Shown here piece after piece: positions 43,965 to 52,177 of a stretch of 64,000 nt of DNA (the first letter of the stretch is position 1; each line of letters starts with the position of its first letter). The notes beneath the pieces are model-generated. The model ran no database searches. It was not told where the DNA came from and worked only from the letters and a program-made list of their open reading frames with translations. The stretch is from Brevibacterium sp. CS2 (GTDB taxonomy: Bacteria > Actinomycetota > Actinomycetes > Actinomycetales > Brevibacteriaceae). The translations under genes were made by a program, and so were the position numbers. The stretch spans positions 1,364,001-1,428,000 of the forward strand of contig NZ_CP040020.1 of NCBI RefSeq assembly GCF_005280295.1, written 5' to 3'.

Positions 43965-44770
43965 TGCGCACCCCCACGGCCGTCGACGGTGCCCTCCGCG
44001 GTGCCCTGGGCCGGGTCCGAGATCTCCGCGTCCTCGGCCTCGAGGGCCGGACGACGGGCGCCGCCGTCCCCGCTCGGCAGCGAATCGCGCATCCGGGCGA
44101 GCTCCATCTCCACGTCGTTGTCGCTCGACAGCGCGTCGAGCTGGGCGGAGATGTCGTCCTTCGCGGTGCCGGTCATGTCGTCGAGCGCGCCGGAGGCGAT
44201 GAGCTCGTCAACGGCGCCGGCGCGGGCCTGCAGCTGCGCGGTCTTGTCCTCGGCCCGCTGGATCGCCAGGCCGACGTCGCCGAACTCCTCGGAGATGCCG
44301 GTGAAGGCCTCACCGATCTTCGTCTGCGCCTCCGCGGCGGTGTACGTCGCCTTGATCGTCTCCTTACGGGTGCGGAAGGCGTCGACCTTGGCCTGCAGGC
44401 GCTGCGAGGCGGTGGTGAGCTTCTGCTCCTCGGCCTGGAGGTTCTGGTGCTGCGTCTGGAGGTCGGCGATCTGCTGCGACAGGCCGGACTTCCGGGTGAG
44501 CGCTTCGCGGGCGAGGTCCTCGCGGTTGACCTCGAGGGCCTTCTGCGCCTGCGACTGGAGCTTCGCCTGCTGCTGCTCGAGCTGGCCGATCTGGAGCTCA
44601 AGGCGCTTGCGGCTCGTCGCCACGTCCGCGACCCCGCGGCGCACCTTCTGCAGGAGTTCGAGCTGCTTCTGGTACGAGTAGTCGAGGGTCTCGTTGGGGT
44701 TCTCGGCCTTGTCGAGGGCCGAGTTCGCCTTGGCGCCGAAAATCATGGCGATGCGTTTGAAAATGCTCAT
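43961..44770 (-). CDS. pspA: Phage-shock protein A (PspA/IM30 family)
   Basis: A 269-residue ESCRT-III-like membrane-repair protein. MSIFKRIAMIFGAKANSALD forms the amphipathic membrane-binding helix, followed by DPxE-like NPNETLDYSYQKQ and four long coiled-coil helices to about residue 220. The tail is acidic and disordered. PspA coats and stabilises damaged membranes. ATG 44770 is the start; AAGGAG lies 11 bp upstream. It is first in the pspA-pspAA-htpX-pspAB operon. No pspBC or pspN homologue is adjacent. Confidence 0.93.
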   Translation of the reverse strand: MSIFKRIAMIFGAKANSALDKAENPNETLDYSYQKQLELLQKVRRGVADVATSRKRLELQIGQLEQQQAKLQSQAQKALEVNREDLAREALTRKSGLSQQIADLQTQHQNLQAEEQKLTTASQRLQAKVDAFRTRKETIKATYTAAEAQTKIGEAFTGISEEFGDVGLAIQRAEDKTAQLQARAGAVDELIASGALDDMTGTAKDDISAQLDALSSDNDVEMELARMRDSLPSGDGGARRPALEAEDAEISDPAQGTAEGTVDGRGGAQ

Positions 44771-44955
44771 GCTCAGGGAGTCTCCTTCGGAGCCGGTCGG
44801 AGAGCCGTGGCACGGGGCGGGGAGCACCGACGGCCACGGCGCTCGGTCACGCGTGCGGTCCCTGCCCACACTACTGCGTGAGTCTGGAAATTTCCGCCGA
44901 GATCCGCGCCCGGTCTGCGATCCGCGGCGAGGGCGGCCGCGGCGCACGAACAGCC

Positions 44956-45246
44956 TCAGCGCACGAACAGGCGGGTGTTCGCCTCCTCGACCTCGCTGTA
45001 CTGCCGGCCGGCGAGCTGGAGCGCCTCCTTGATCGAGTCGAGCGACTCGTGGACGCGACGCTGCACCGCCTCCCAGTCGTCGACGACGGCGGTGAAGTTC
45101 TGCGCCGCGCTGCCGCGCCAGCACTCGTTGAGGGTGCGCAGATGATGGAGCAGCTGGTCGACCTCGCCGCCGAGCACGGTCACCGACCGGGATGCGGTGG
45201 CGGCGGTGGCGAGGACGCGCTCGGAATCGACTTCGAACAGGGACAT
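44956..45246 (-). CDS. WXG100-like small protein (orphan)
   Basis: A 96-residue helical protein with the WXG turn as WRG in NECWRGSAAQNFTAV near residue 43, between two helices, and a C-terminal QYSEVEEANTRLF. This matches the WXG100/ESAT-6 fold exported by type VII secretion. The C-terminal Y-x-x-x-E pattern (YSEVE) of T7SS substrates is present. No ESX/EccC gene or partner is in the window. AGGAGG lies 6 bp before ATG 45246. The htrA-side hairpin precedes it, so it has its own promoter. Confidence 0.75.
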   Translation of the reverse strand: MSLFEVDSERVLATAATASRSVTVLGGEVDQLLHHLRTLNECWRGSAAQNFTAVVDDWEAVQRRVHESLDSIKEALQLAGRQYSEVEEANTRLFVR

Positions 45247-45317
45247 GGGATCCTCCTGGGGTGACGGGCTGGTGCTCCCAGGTTCGTCCCCCACCGGTCC
45301 GCCGCGCCAGGCACGGA

Positions 45318-45356
45318 CGGGGGCTGTGGATGACGCGATATCGTCCACAGCCCCCG
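45318..45356 (-). terminator. Strong hairpin ending the RR-HK-HtrA operon
   Basis: A 13-bp perfect stem (CGGGGGCTGTGGA at 45318-45330 and its complement at 45344-45356) around a loop containing GATATC. It lies 42 bp after the HtrA stop codon. Confidence 0.75.
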
Positions 45357-45397
45357 GCTCGCACGCGTGGGTGCGCCTGTGACCTCCGGTCCCGGCG

Positions 45398-46963
45398 TCA
45401 GCCCTCGCCGAGCGTCGTCTGCACGTTCGTCTCCGAGCCGCCGCGCACGATCGTGAGCGTGACGGTGTCGCCGACCGCCTGCGCACGGATGATCGCCTGG
45501 AGCGACACACTCGAGTTCACCGGGGTGTCGTTGACCGCGATGATGTGATCGCCCTGCTGGATGCCGGCCTGGTCGGCCGCGGAGCCGCCCTCCACAGCGG
45601 AGACGACCGCGGAACCGCGGGAGATGCCGCCGCTCTCGACCTCGCCGGAGGTGATGCTCACCCCGAGGTGCGGGTGCTTGGCCTCACCGGTGGAGATGAG
45701 CTGGTCGGCGATGTTCGTCGCCTGCGAGATCGGGATCGCGAATCCGATGCCGATCGAGCCGCTCTGCCCGCCGGAGCCGGGCTGCTGCAGGGTCGCCGTC
45801 GAGGAGTTCACGCCGATGACCTCGCCCTGCCCGTTGACGAGCGGACCGCCGGAGTTGCCGGGGTTGATCGCGGCATCGGTCTGGATCGCGTTGGTGATCG
45901 TCAGCGCGATGTCCTCCTCCGAGGGGTTCTCCCCGATGTTCGAGGTGGTCACCGGTCGATTGAGCGCGGAGACGATGCCGGTGGTCACGGTGTCGGCGAG
46001 CCCGAGCGGGTTGCCGAGCGCCATCACCGGGTCGCCCACCTGCATCGCCGCGGAATCGCCCACCGGAAGCGGGGTGAGTCCCTCGGGCTGCTGGTCGAGT
46101 TGGAGCACGGCGATGTCCGTCTCCGGATCACGGCCGACGATCGAGGCGCTCACCATCGCACCGGAGTTCGTCACCACCTGCACCTCGCCGCCGGCGGTGT
46201 CGGCGGGGGCGACGACGTGGTTGTTGGTGATGATGTAGCCCTGGTCGCCGTAGACGAACCCGGAGCCCACACCGGACATCTGGCCGTTGGTGCCCACCTG
46301 GATCGCGACGACGCTCTGCGTGGCCTCGGCGGAGATCGCGGTCCAGTCCGGGGTCTCGATCGTCACCTCCTCCTGCGACTGCCGATCGTTCTGCGCATCG
46401 AGGAAGAACGCGGTGCCGACGCCGATCGCCCCGCCGATGAGCGCGGCGACGAGGGTGAGGGCGAGGAGCGGGAGCCAGCCCGGTCCGCGGCGGCCGCGCC
46501 CCGGTCCCGAGGCGGGAGCCGGCGACGCCGGGCCGGAGCCGGCCGGTCCGGCGTGTGCTGTGGTGCCGACCGCAGTGCCGGTGGAGGTCGTGCCGGCGGC
46601 GGGGGCTCCCGCGGAGCCGTAGCCCGGCCGGGTGCCGCCCTGCTGTCCGTACTGCTGGCCGTATCCCGGCGCCCCGCCCTGCTGTCCGTAGCCCGGCTGT
46701 CCGGCCGGTGCGGACTGTCCCGAACCGGGTCGGCCGTAGCCCTGCCGGCCGGGCTGACCCTGCTGACCCGGGGACTCCTGACCCGGGGACTGCTGACTGT
46801 AGCCCTGCTGACCCGAGGGCCCGGCAGGAGCAGCGGGAGACCCGAAGGTCGGGCGCTGCGGTTCGGCATGCCGTCCGGGACCGGAGGCGTACCCGGGGGT
46901 GTGCTGCCCGTATCCGGACTGTCGGGGGTCCCCGGGGCCGGGGCGCTGTGGATCGTCGCTCAT
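45398..46963 (-). CDS. HtrA/DegP-type serine protease with PDZ domain (PepD-like)
   Basis: A 521-residue envelope protease. A 155-residue Gly/Gln/Pro/Tyr-rich cytoplasmic N-terminus and one membrane helix (about 165-190) precede the S1C domain with His in ITNNHVVAP, Asp in DPETDIAVLQL and Ser in NPGNSGGPLVNG. A PDZ domain at about 420-515 follows (GIQQGDHIIAVNDTPVN). It processes or degrades damaged exported proteins. It overlaps the histidine kinase stop by 4 bp (ATGA). The gene order response regulator, kinase, HtrA equals mycobacterial mprA-mprB-pepD. Confidence 0.92.
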   Translation of the reverse strand: MSDDPQRPGPGDPRQSGYGQHTPGYASGPGRHAEPQRPTFGSPAAPAGPSGQQGYSQQSPGQESPGQQGQPGRQGYGRPGSGQSAPAGQPGYGQQGGAPGYGQQYGQQGGTRPGYGSAGAPAAGTTSTGTAVGTTAHAGPAGSGPASPAPASGPGRGRRGPGWLPLLALTLVAALIGGAIGVGTAFFLDAQNDRQSQEEVTIETPDWTAISAEATQSVVAIQVGTNGQMSGVGSGFVYGDQGYIITNNHVVAPADTAGGEVQVVTNSGAMVSASIVGRDPETDIAVLQLDQQPEGLTPLPVGDSAAMQVGDPVMALGNPLGLADTVTTGIVSALNRPVTTSNIGENPSEEDIALTITNAIQTDAAINPGNSGGPLVNGQGEVIGVNSSTATLQQPGSGGQSGSIGIGFAIPISQATNIADQLISTGEAKHPHLGVSITSGEVESGGISRGSAVVSAVEGGSAADQAGIQQGDHIIAVNDTPVNSSVSLQAIIRAQAVGDTVTLTIVRGGSETNVQTTLGEG

Positions 46964-48813
46964 GGGAGGTCCTTCCTCATCGGCTCGGTGTCCTCGCCGG
47001 AGATGTCCTGCGGGGGGATGGGGAGGTCGACGCGGAACGTCGCGCCGCCTCCCGGGGTCGGGTGCACGGAGATCTCGCCGCGATGGGACTCGACGATCGC
47101 CTTGACGATCGACAGGCCCAGGCCGGAGCCTCCGGTGTCGCGGTTGCGGGAGGAGTCGAGGCGGTAGAAGCGCTCGAAGATCCGCGGGGCCAGGTCGGGG
47201 TCGATGCCCTCGCCGTGGTCGCGGACCTCGAAGCGCACGCGGCCGGCGGGGAAGCCGCGGAGGTTCTCGCTCACGCTCACGCCCCCGGTCGCCGACACAT
47301 CGGGCACGATCGCCTGCTCCCCGGTGCGGGTGCGGGCGCGCTCCCCGGCCTTCGCCGCCTTCTTCCTCTCGGCGCTCTGCTTGCGCTCCTCGGCAGCCTC
47401 GCGGCGGAAGATCCGCACCGGCCCGGTGACGAAGCCGCGCTCCGGCTTGGTCTCCTCGGACTCGGCAGCGGGCTCGGGCAGACCGACGACGCCCACGGCG
47501 AACTCGATCGCGGTCTGCGGCGGGGTGTGCCGCACGGCGTTGCCGACGAGGTTGACGATGACCTGGCGGAGCTTGGCGTCGGAGCCGATGACCGGCGGCA
47601 CCGGCGGGGCGTCCTCGCCGTCGAGCCCGATGAAGGCGATGTCCCGGTCGGGGTCCTGTGCGGCGGCGTCCGCAGCGGCATCGCGGACGATCGCGGCGAG
47701 GTCCACCGGGCCCGTCTCGGTCCGGCGCAGCTCGTCCATCCGGGCGAGCACGACGAGGTCCTCGACGAGCACTCCCATCCGCTTCGCCTCGGCCTCGATC
47801 CGGCTCATCGCCTGCGCGACGTGCTCGGGGTCGGTGACCGCACCCTGTCGGTAGAGCTCGGCATAGCCGCGGATCGTCACGAGCGGGGTGCGCAGCTCAT
47901 GGGAGGCGTCGGACACGAACTGGCGGATCCGCTTCTCCGAGCGGGTCTGCCCGTCGAAGGAGTCCTCGATCCGTCCGAGCATGGTGTTGAGCGCGGCGGA
48001 CAGCCGACCGAGCTCCGTGCCCGGCGGGTACGTGGACACGCGCTGGCTGAGATCGCCGGCGGCGATCCGGGAGGCGGTCTCCTCGATCGCCTTGAGCGGG
48101 CGGAAGGTGTTCGTGATCGCGAAGTACCCGACCCCGGCGACGAGCGCGAGCGCGAGCAGGCCGATGCCGACCATGGTGTTGCGGGCGCGCTCGCTGATCG
48201 CGTCGACCTCGCGGTCGAAGGGCACGGCGATCGCGACGAGGAGGTCGGAGCTGCTCACGGTGAGCGCCCGCACCCGCCACTGGGAGCCGGTGCCGTTGAC
48301 GGTGAACGGCCGCCCCTGCATCGTCGTCACGGTATCGGAGTCGATGATCGGCAGGCGCGGGGTGTTGTCCGGCACCGGGGCCACCGGATCGTAGATCCGG
48401 TCCCCGTCGGTCGTGTAGAACTGCACGTAGTACGAGCCGGGGAGCAGGTTGCGCAGCGAGTCCTCCGAGGGGGTGGAGGACTCCGGGGTGCGCAGCGGGG
48501 CGGGGACGAGCACCTGGTCGGCGGCCTGGATCACGAGCGCCTCGGAGGCCTGGATGAGCCGTTGGTCGGTGCGCTCGATGAGGCTCGCGCGGAGGTTCTC
48601 GAGGACCCAGGCGCTCGTGCCGGACAGGACGAGCACCATGAGGGTCATCATGATCGAGAGGAGCTTGGTCGTGAGCGACCACTCCTCCCAGATGACCGTC
48701 CGGTCCCTGCGGCTGTGTCTGACGGGGGCGGAGATGGCTCGGTCGCCTACTTCTGCTCGGGCGTGCGGAGCATGTATCCGACGCCGCGCTTGGTCTGGAT
48801 CATCGGCGTCCAC
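46960..48813 (-). CDS. HAMP-domain sensor histidine kinase (MprB/CutS-like); start codon uncertain
   Basis: A membrane sensor kinase: first helix around SIMMTLMVLVLSGTSAWVL, an extracytoplasmic loop of about 150 residues, a second helix (IGLLALALVAGVGYFAI), HAMP, the phospho-acceptor His in SDASHELRTPLVTIRGY, and an HATPase domain with NLVGNAVRHT and GGSGLGLSIVKAIVE. A 60-residue basic insert lies inside the ATPase region. There is no ATG, GTG or TTG in frame between GTG 48813 (67 bp inside the regulator gene) and ATG 48651 (inside the first helix). I give the longer form; initiation at a non-canonical codon near VIWEEW is possible. Confidence 0.85.
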   Translation of the reverse strand: MDADDPDQARRRIHAPHARAEVGDRAISAPVRHSRRDRTVIWEEWSLTTKLLSIMMTLMVLVLSGTSAWVLENLRASLIERTDQRLIQASEALVIQAADQVLVPAPLRTPESSTPSEDSLRNLLPGSYYVQFYTTDGDRIYDPVAPVPDNTPRLPIIDSDTVTTMQGRPFTVNGTGSQWRVRALTVSSSDLLVAIAVPFDREVDAISERARNTMVGIGLLALALVAGVGYFAITNTFRPLKAIEETASRIAAGDLSQRVSTYPPGTELGRLSAALNTMLGRIEDSFDGQTRSEKRIRQFVSDASHELRTPLVTIRGYAELYRQGAVTDPEHVAQAMSRIEAEAKRMGVLVEDLVVLARMDELRRTETGPVDLAAIVRDAAADAAAQDPDRDIAFIGLDGEDAPPVPPVIGSDAKLRQVIVNLVGNAVRHTPPQTAIEFAVGVVGLPEPAAESEETKPERGFVTGPVRIFRREAAEERKQSAERKKAAKAGERARTRTGEQAIVPDVSATGGVSVSENLRGFPAGRVRFEVRDHGEGIDPDLAPRIFERFYRLDSSRNRDTGGSGLGLSIVKAIVESHRGEISVHPTPGGGATFRVDLPIPPQDISGEDTEPMRKDLP

Positions 48814-49508
48814 GCGAGCTCGACGGGATTGCCGGCCTCGTCCGTGGTGGGCGCGGTGTCGATCTTGCGGCGCAGGTAGGAGATGTAGGACTCGACGATG
48901 CCGGTGTCGCCGCCGAAGTCGTACTCCCACACGTGATCGAGGATCTGCGCCTTCGACAGCACGCGGTTCGCGTTGAGCATGAGGTAGCGCAGGAGCTTGA
49001 ACTCGGTCGGGGAGAGGTCGATGAGGATGCCCCCGCGGCGCACCTCGTGGGTGTCGTCGTCGAGCTCGAGCTCGCCGACCTCGATGACGGCGGTCTCCTC
49101 CTCCTCGAGGCTGTGGGTGCGACGCAGCACGGCGCGGATGCGGGCGACGACCTCCTCGAGGGAGAACGGCTTGGTGACGTAGTCGTCGCCGCCCACCGTG
49201 AGGCCGGTGATCTTGTCGGAGGTGTCGTCGCGTGCGGTGAGGAAGACGACCGGGATGTGGCGCCCGGCCTGGCGCAGGCGGCGCGTGACGGTGAAGCCGT
49301 CCATGTCCGGGAGCATGACGTCGAGGACGAGGAGGTCCGGTTCGGTCTGCTCGGCCAGGCGCAGGGCCTCGGTGCCGTTGGCCGCGGACACCACGTCGAA
49401 TCCGGCGAAGCGGAGGCTGGTGGAGAGCAGCTCGCGGATGTTGGGCTCGTCGTCGACGACGAGGAGGGTCGCCTCGACGTCCTGGGCTTCATGGTGAGTC
49501 GTGTTCAT
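48747..49508 (-). CDS. OmpR-family response regulator (MprA-like)
   Basis: A 253-residue two-component regulator. The receiver domain has the acidic pair in LLVVDDEPNIR, the phospho-acceptor Asp in LLVLDVMLPDMDGF and the conserved Lys in YVTKPFSLEE. The C-terminal winged helix contains LSPTEFKLLRYLMLNANRV and the recognition part DTGIVESYISYLRRKID. ATG 49508 is the start. It leads the regulator-kinase-HtrA operon and probably controls envelope-stress genes, perhaps including the neighbouring psp operon; that link is an inference from position. Confidence 0.93.
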   Translation of the reverse strand: MNTTHHEAQDVEATLLVVDDEPNIRELLSTSLRFAGFDVVSAANGTEALRLAEQTEPDLLVLDVMLPDMDGFTVTRRLRQAGRHIPVVFLTARDDTSDKITGLTVGGDDYVTKPFSLEEVVARIRAVLRRTHSLEEEETAVIEVGELELDDDTHEVRRGGILIDLSPTEFKLLRYLMLNANRVLSKAQILDHVWEYDFGGDTGIVESYISYLRRKIDTAPTTDEAGNPVELAWTPMIQTKRGVGYMLRTPEQK

Positions 49509-49610
49509 GGTCCGAGTATGCTCCCCGAATCTGGTAGTCGGCTGGATGTCGACTGAGCATGAATGTGATGTGAGTCTCATCTAGGACGATGCGCGACCCG
49601 GGGGTGGGAT

Positions 49611-51350
49611 TCACGCATGGTAGCTCCCGTCGTCCGGTGAGTCCTGGATGATGTCGCGGCCCTCGATCGGCGATCCGGAGGTCCCGACGGGCGCGTCGTC
49701 GAGGCCGACATCGGGGATCCCGTCGCGGTTCCGGTCGGGGGAGTAGCGGGCGCCGCGGAGGCGGGGGTCCGGGCCGAACCGGTCGGCCGAGGCGGCGTTC
49801 CAGTCCGCCGCCCAGCCGCGCGGCGGGTCGCTGAGGAGCTCGCCGTGGCGCAGCCAGTTGTAGAGCGTCTGATAGGTCACCACCTCGGTCTGCGAGATGC
49901 GGCGGCGCAGCATCCGCAGGTCGAGCTCCTCGGGGCCGGACACCCCGAGCGTGGAGAGCATCTGCTTGGTCTCCTCGATCGTCGCCCGGTGGTAGTTGTA
50001 GACCTGCTCGGACTTCGAGGGGACGTCGAGCCCGCGGGCGAGCTTGGGGTCCTGCGTGGCCACGCCCGTGGGGCAGTGGTTGGTGTGGCACTTCTGGGCC
50101 TGGATGCAGCCGACGGCCATCATCATCGCGCGCGCCGACATGCAGAAGTCAGCGCCTTGGATGAGCAGCCGCACGATGTCGTGGCCGCTCGCGATCTTGC
50201 CGGCCGCGCCGATCCGGATGTGCTCCCGCAGGCCGCAGCCCATGAGCGCGTTGTGGACGATGTGGAGGCCCTCGGCGAGCGGCGTGCCCATGTGGTCCTC
50301 GTACTCGAGCGGGGCCGCCCCGGTGCCGCCCTCCGCGCCGTCGACGATGATGAAGTCGGGCAGGATGCCGGTGGCGAGCATCGCCTTGCACAGGGCGAGG
50401 AAGTCCCGACGCATGCCGACGCAGAGCTTGAAGCCGATCGGCTTGCCGCCGGAGAGCTCGCGCAGCTGCGCGATGAACTCCATCATCTCCGTCGGGGTGC
50501 CGAACGCCGAGTGCCCGGGCGGGGAGATGCAGTCCATGCCCACGGGCACACCGCGCGCCTCGGCGATCTCCGGGGTGACCTTGTCCCCGGGCAGCACCCC
50601 GCCGAGGCCGGGCTTGGCGCCCTGCGAGAGCTTGATGGAGATGGCCCTGACCTCGTCGAGCCGGGCCTTGGCGGCGAACTCCTCGGGGGAGAAGTTCCCG
50701 TCCGCGTCGCGGCAGCCGAAATAGCCGCTGCCGAACTCCCACAGGAGATCGGTGCCCGCGCCGAGGTGGTATTTCGTCAGGCCGCCCTCCCCGGTGTCGT
50801 GGAGGAAGCCGCCCTTGGCCGCACCCCGGTTCATCGCGAGCACGGCGTTCTTCGACAGGGAGCCGAAGCTCATCGCGGAGATGTTCAGCAGCGAGGCGTC
50901 GTAGGGCAGGGTGCACTGGGGACCGCCGAGGCGCACGCGATGCTCGCCCTCGGGGATCCGGCCGGGCTGGACCGAGTGGACGAGGTACTCGTATCCCGGG
51001 GAGCGCACCTCGAGCTCGGTGCCGAAGGACTTGACCGAGTGGGTGCCGGCGGCGCGCTCGTAGACGAGGAGCCGGACATCGCGGTCGAAGGGCTTGCCGT
51101 CGTAGTTCCGTTCGACGAAGTACTGCTGGATCATCGGCCGGATCGTCTCCATGAGGTACCGGCCGCGGCCGATCACCGGGAAGTTCCGCAGGATCGCGCG
51201 CTCGCGCTGGGTGATGTCGATGATGCCGAGGACGAGGAGGAGGATCGCGGGGCCGGCGAGCAGCCACCACCAGGCGGAGACGACCACCGCCAGCAGGACG
51301 GAGGCGGCGACCAGGGCGAGGAGTGCGACGAACACGGCGATGGCGACCAT
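49611..51350 (-). CDS. FMN-binding glutamate synthase-family protein
   Basis: A 579-residue protein with two N-terminal membrane helices and a GltB central/FMN domain. NISAMSFGSLSKNAVLAMNRG, SIKLSQGAKPGLGG and VDGAEGGTGAAPLEYEDHMG form the flavin and substrate site; the cluster motif CHTNHCPTGVATQDP is also present. The amidotransferase and small-subunit domains of true glutamate synthase are missing, so this is the stand-alone membrane-linked family of unknown substrate. It is not obviously in an operon with its neighbours. Confidence 0.9.
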   Translation of the reverse strand: MVAIAVFVALLALVAASVLLAVVVSAWWWLLAGPAILLLVLGIIDITQRERAILRNFPVIGRGRYLMETIRPMIQQYFVERNYDGKPFDRDVRLLVYERAAGTHSVKSFGTELEVRSPGYEYLVHSVQPGRIPEGEHRVRLGGPQCTLPYDASLLNISAMSFGSLSKNAVLAMNRGAAKGGFLHDTGEGGLTKYHLGAGTDLLWEFGSGYFGCRDADGNFSPEEFAAKARLDEVRAISIKLSQGAKPGLGGVLPGDKVTPEIAEARGVPVGMDCISPPGHSAFGTPTEMMEFIAQLRELSGGKPIGFKLCVGMRRDFLALCKAMLATGILPDFIIVDGAEGGTGAAPLEYEDHMGTPLAEGLHIVHNALMGCGLREHIRIGAAGKIASGHDIVRLLIQGADFCMSARAMMMAVGCIQAQKCHTNHCPTGVATQDPKLARGLDVPSKSEQVYNYHRATIEETKQMLSTLGVSGPEELDLRMLRRRISQTEVVTYQTLYNWLRHGELLSDPPRGWAADWNAASADRFGPDPRLRGARYSPDRNRDGIPDVGLDDAPVGTSGSPIEGRDIIQDSPDDGSYHA

Positions 51351-51442
51351 GGGACCAGCCTACGCCGGTGCTCCGGCGCGGTCACCGGGCCGGGTCCGCG
51401 CCGGTGCCGACCGTGCGGCACAAGGCGCCCTGCCCGTCCGGT

Positions 51443-51997
51443 TCAACCGGCCTCGGCGGCCTCCTGCCGTCTGCGGTAGGCCGCGACGTGGGCCCGGTTG
51501 CCGCAGTTGCCGACGTCGCAGTACCGCTTCGAGCGGTTGCGGGAGAAGTCGACGAACACTGCGTCGCAGTCCTCGGCGGCGCAGTGCTGGAGGCGGGCGA
51601 GCTCCCCGTCGCGGACGACGTCGACGAGCACGAGAGCGATGTCGATCGCGATCCGGTCGGCGAGCGGCGCGGTCTGCGCCACCGCGTGGAGGTGCCAGCC
51701 CCAGTCGTCGTGGTCGACGAGCTGGGGGAGCGCATTGCATCGCAGCAGGGTGGCGTTGACGAGGGCGACGACCGATTCGACGGAGTCCGCGCCGAACACC
51801 GTGGCGAACTCCGAGCGGACCGCGTGCACCCGCTCGAGTTCCGTCGCGGTCCCGGTGAGCGGGCCGGAGAAGCCGTGGGTGCGCACGAATTCGGTGAGCG
51901 ATGCGGGGTCGGGGAGGTCCTCGACGTCCCGGCGGCCGCTGTTGACCAGGTCGACGAGCATGAGCAGGTTGGAGCGCGCCTCGTAGGTGAAGGTCAT
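51443..51997 (-). CDS. CGNR zinc-finger transcriptional regulator (ABATE domain)
   Basis: A 184-residue protein. The N-terminal ABATE-type helical domain (residues 1-125, with NLLMLVDLVNSGRRDVEDLP) is a likely ligand or stress sensor; the C-terminal zinc finger has Cys residues in LQHCAAEDCDAVFVDFSRN and RYCDVGNCGNRAHVAAYRRR. It is thought to be a DNA-binding regulator. It faces an EamA exporter gene across 180 bp that contains three CTCATGAG-type sites, so it is the natural candidate to bind them. Confidence 0.88.
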   Translation of the reverse strand: MTFTYEARSNLLMLVDLVNSGRRDVEDLPDPASLTEFVRTHGFSGPLTGTATELERVHAVRSEFATVFGADSVESVVALVNATLLRCNALPQLVDHDDWGWHLHAVAQTAPLADRIAIDIALVLVDVVRDGELARLQHCAAEDCDAVFVDFSRNRSKRYCDVGNCGNRAHVAAYRRRQEAAEAG

Positions 51998-52060
51998 GGT
52001 CGGACCAGTCTACCGGGCGGGCCTTCCCGGGCGCAGCAGATGTCAGGCGCATCACGCATT

Positions 52061-52139
52061 TGACTCATGAGCCAGGGATCGTGTCTACTGAGATCCGGCG
52101 GGGCTCTGTCATGAGTCAAATGTCGAACACTCATGAGTG
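52061..52139. promoter_or_regulatory. Three phased CTCATGAG-type operator sites
   Basis: CATGAG cores begin at 52066, 52110 and 52132, i.e. 44 and 22 bp apart, close to whole helical turns. Site 1 TGACTCATGAGCCA is near-palindromic, site 2 carries the half CATGAGTCA, and site 3 CACTCATGAGTG is a perfect 12-bp palindrome. The outer CATTTGACTCATGA (52057-52070) is an exact inverted copy of 52109-52122. Confidence 0.65.
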
Positions 52140-52177
52140 ATGCAGATCACTCCCCATCATCCCGTGAGGAGGACACC

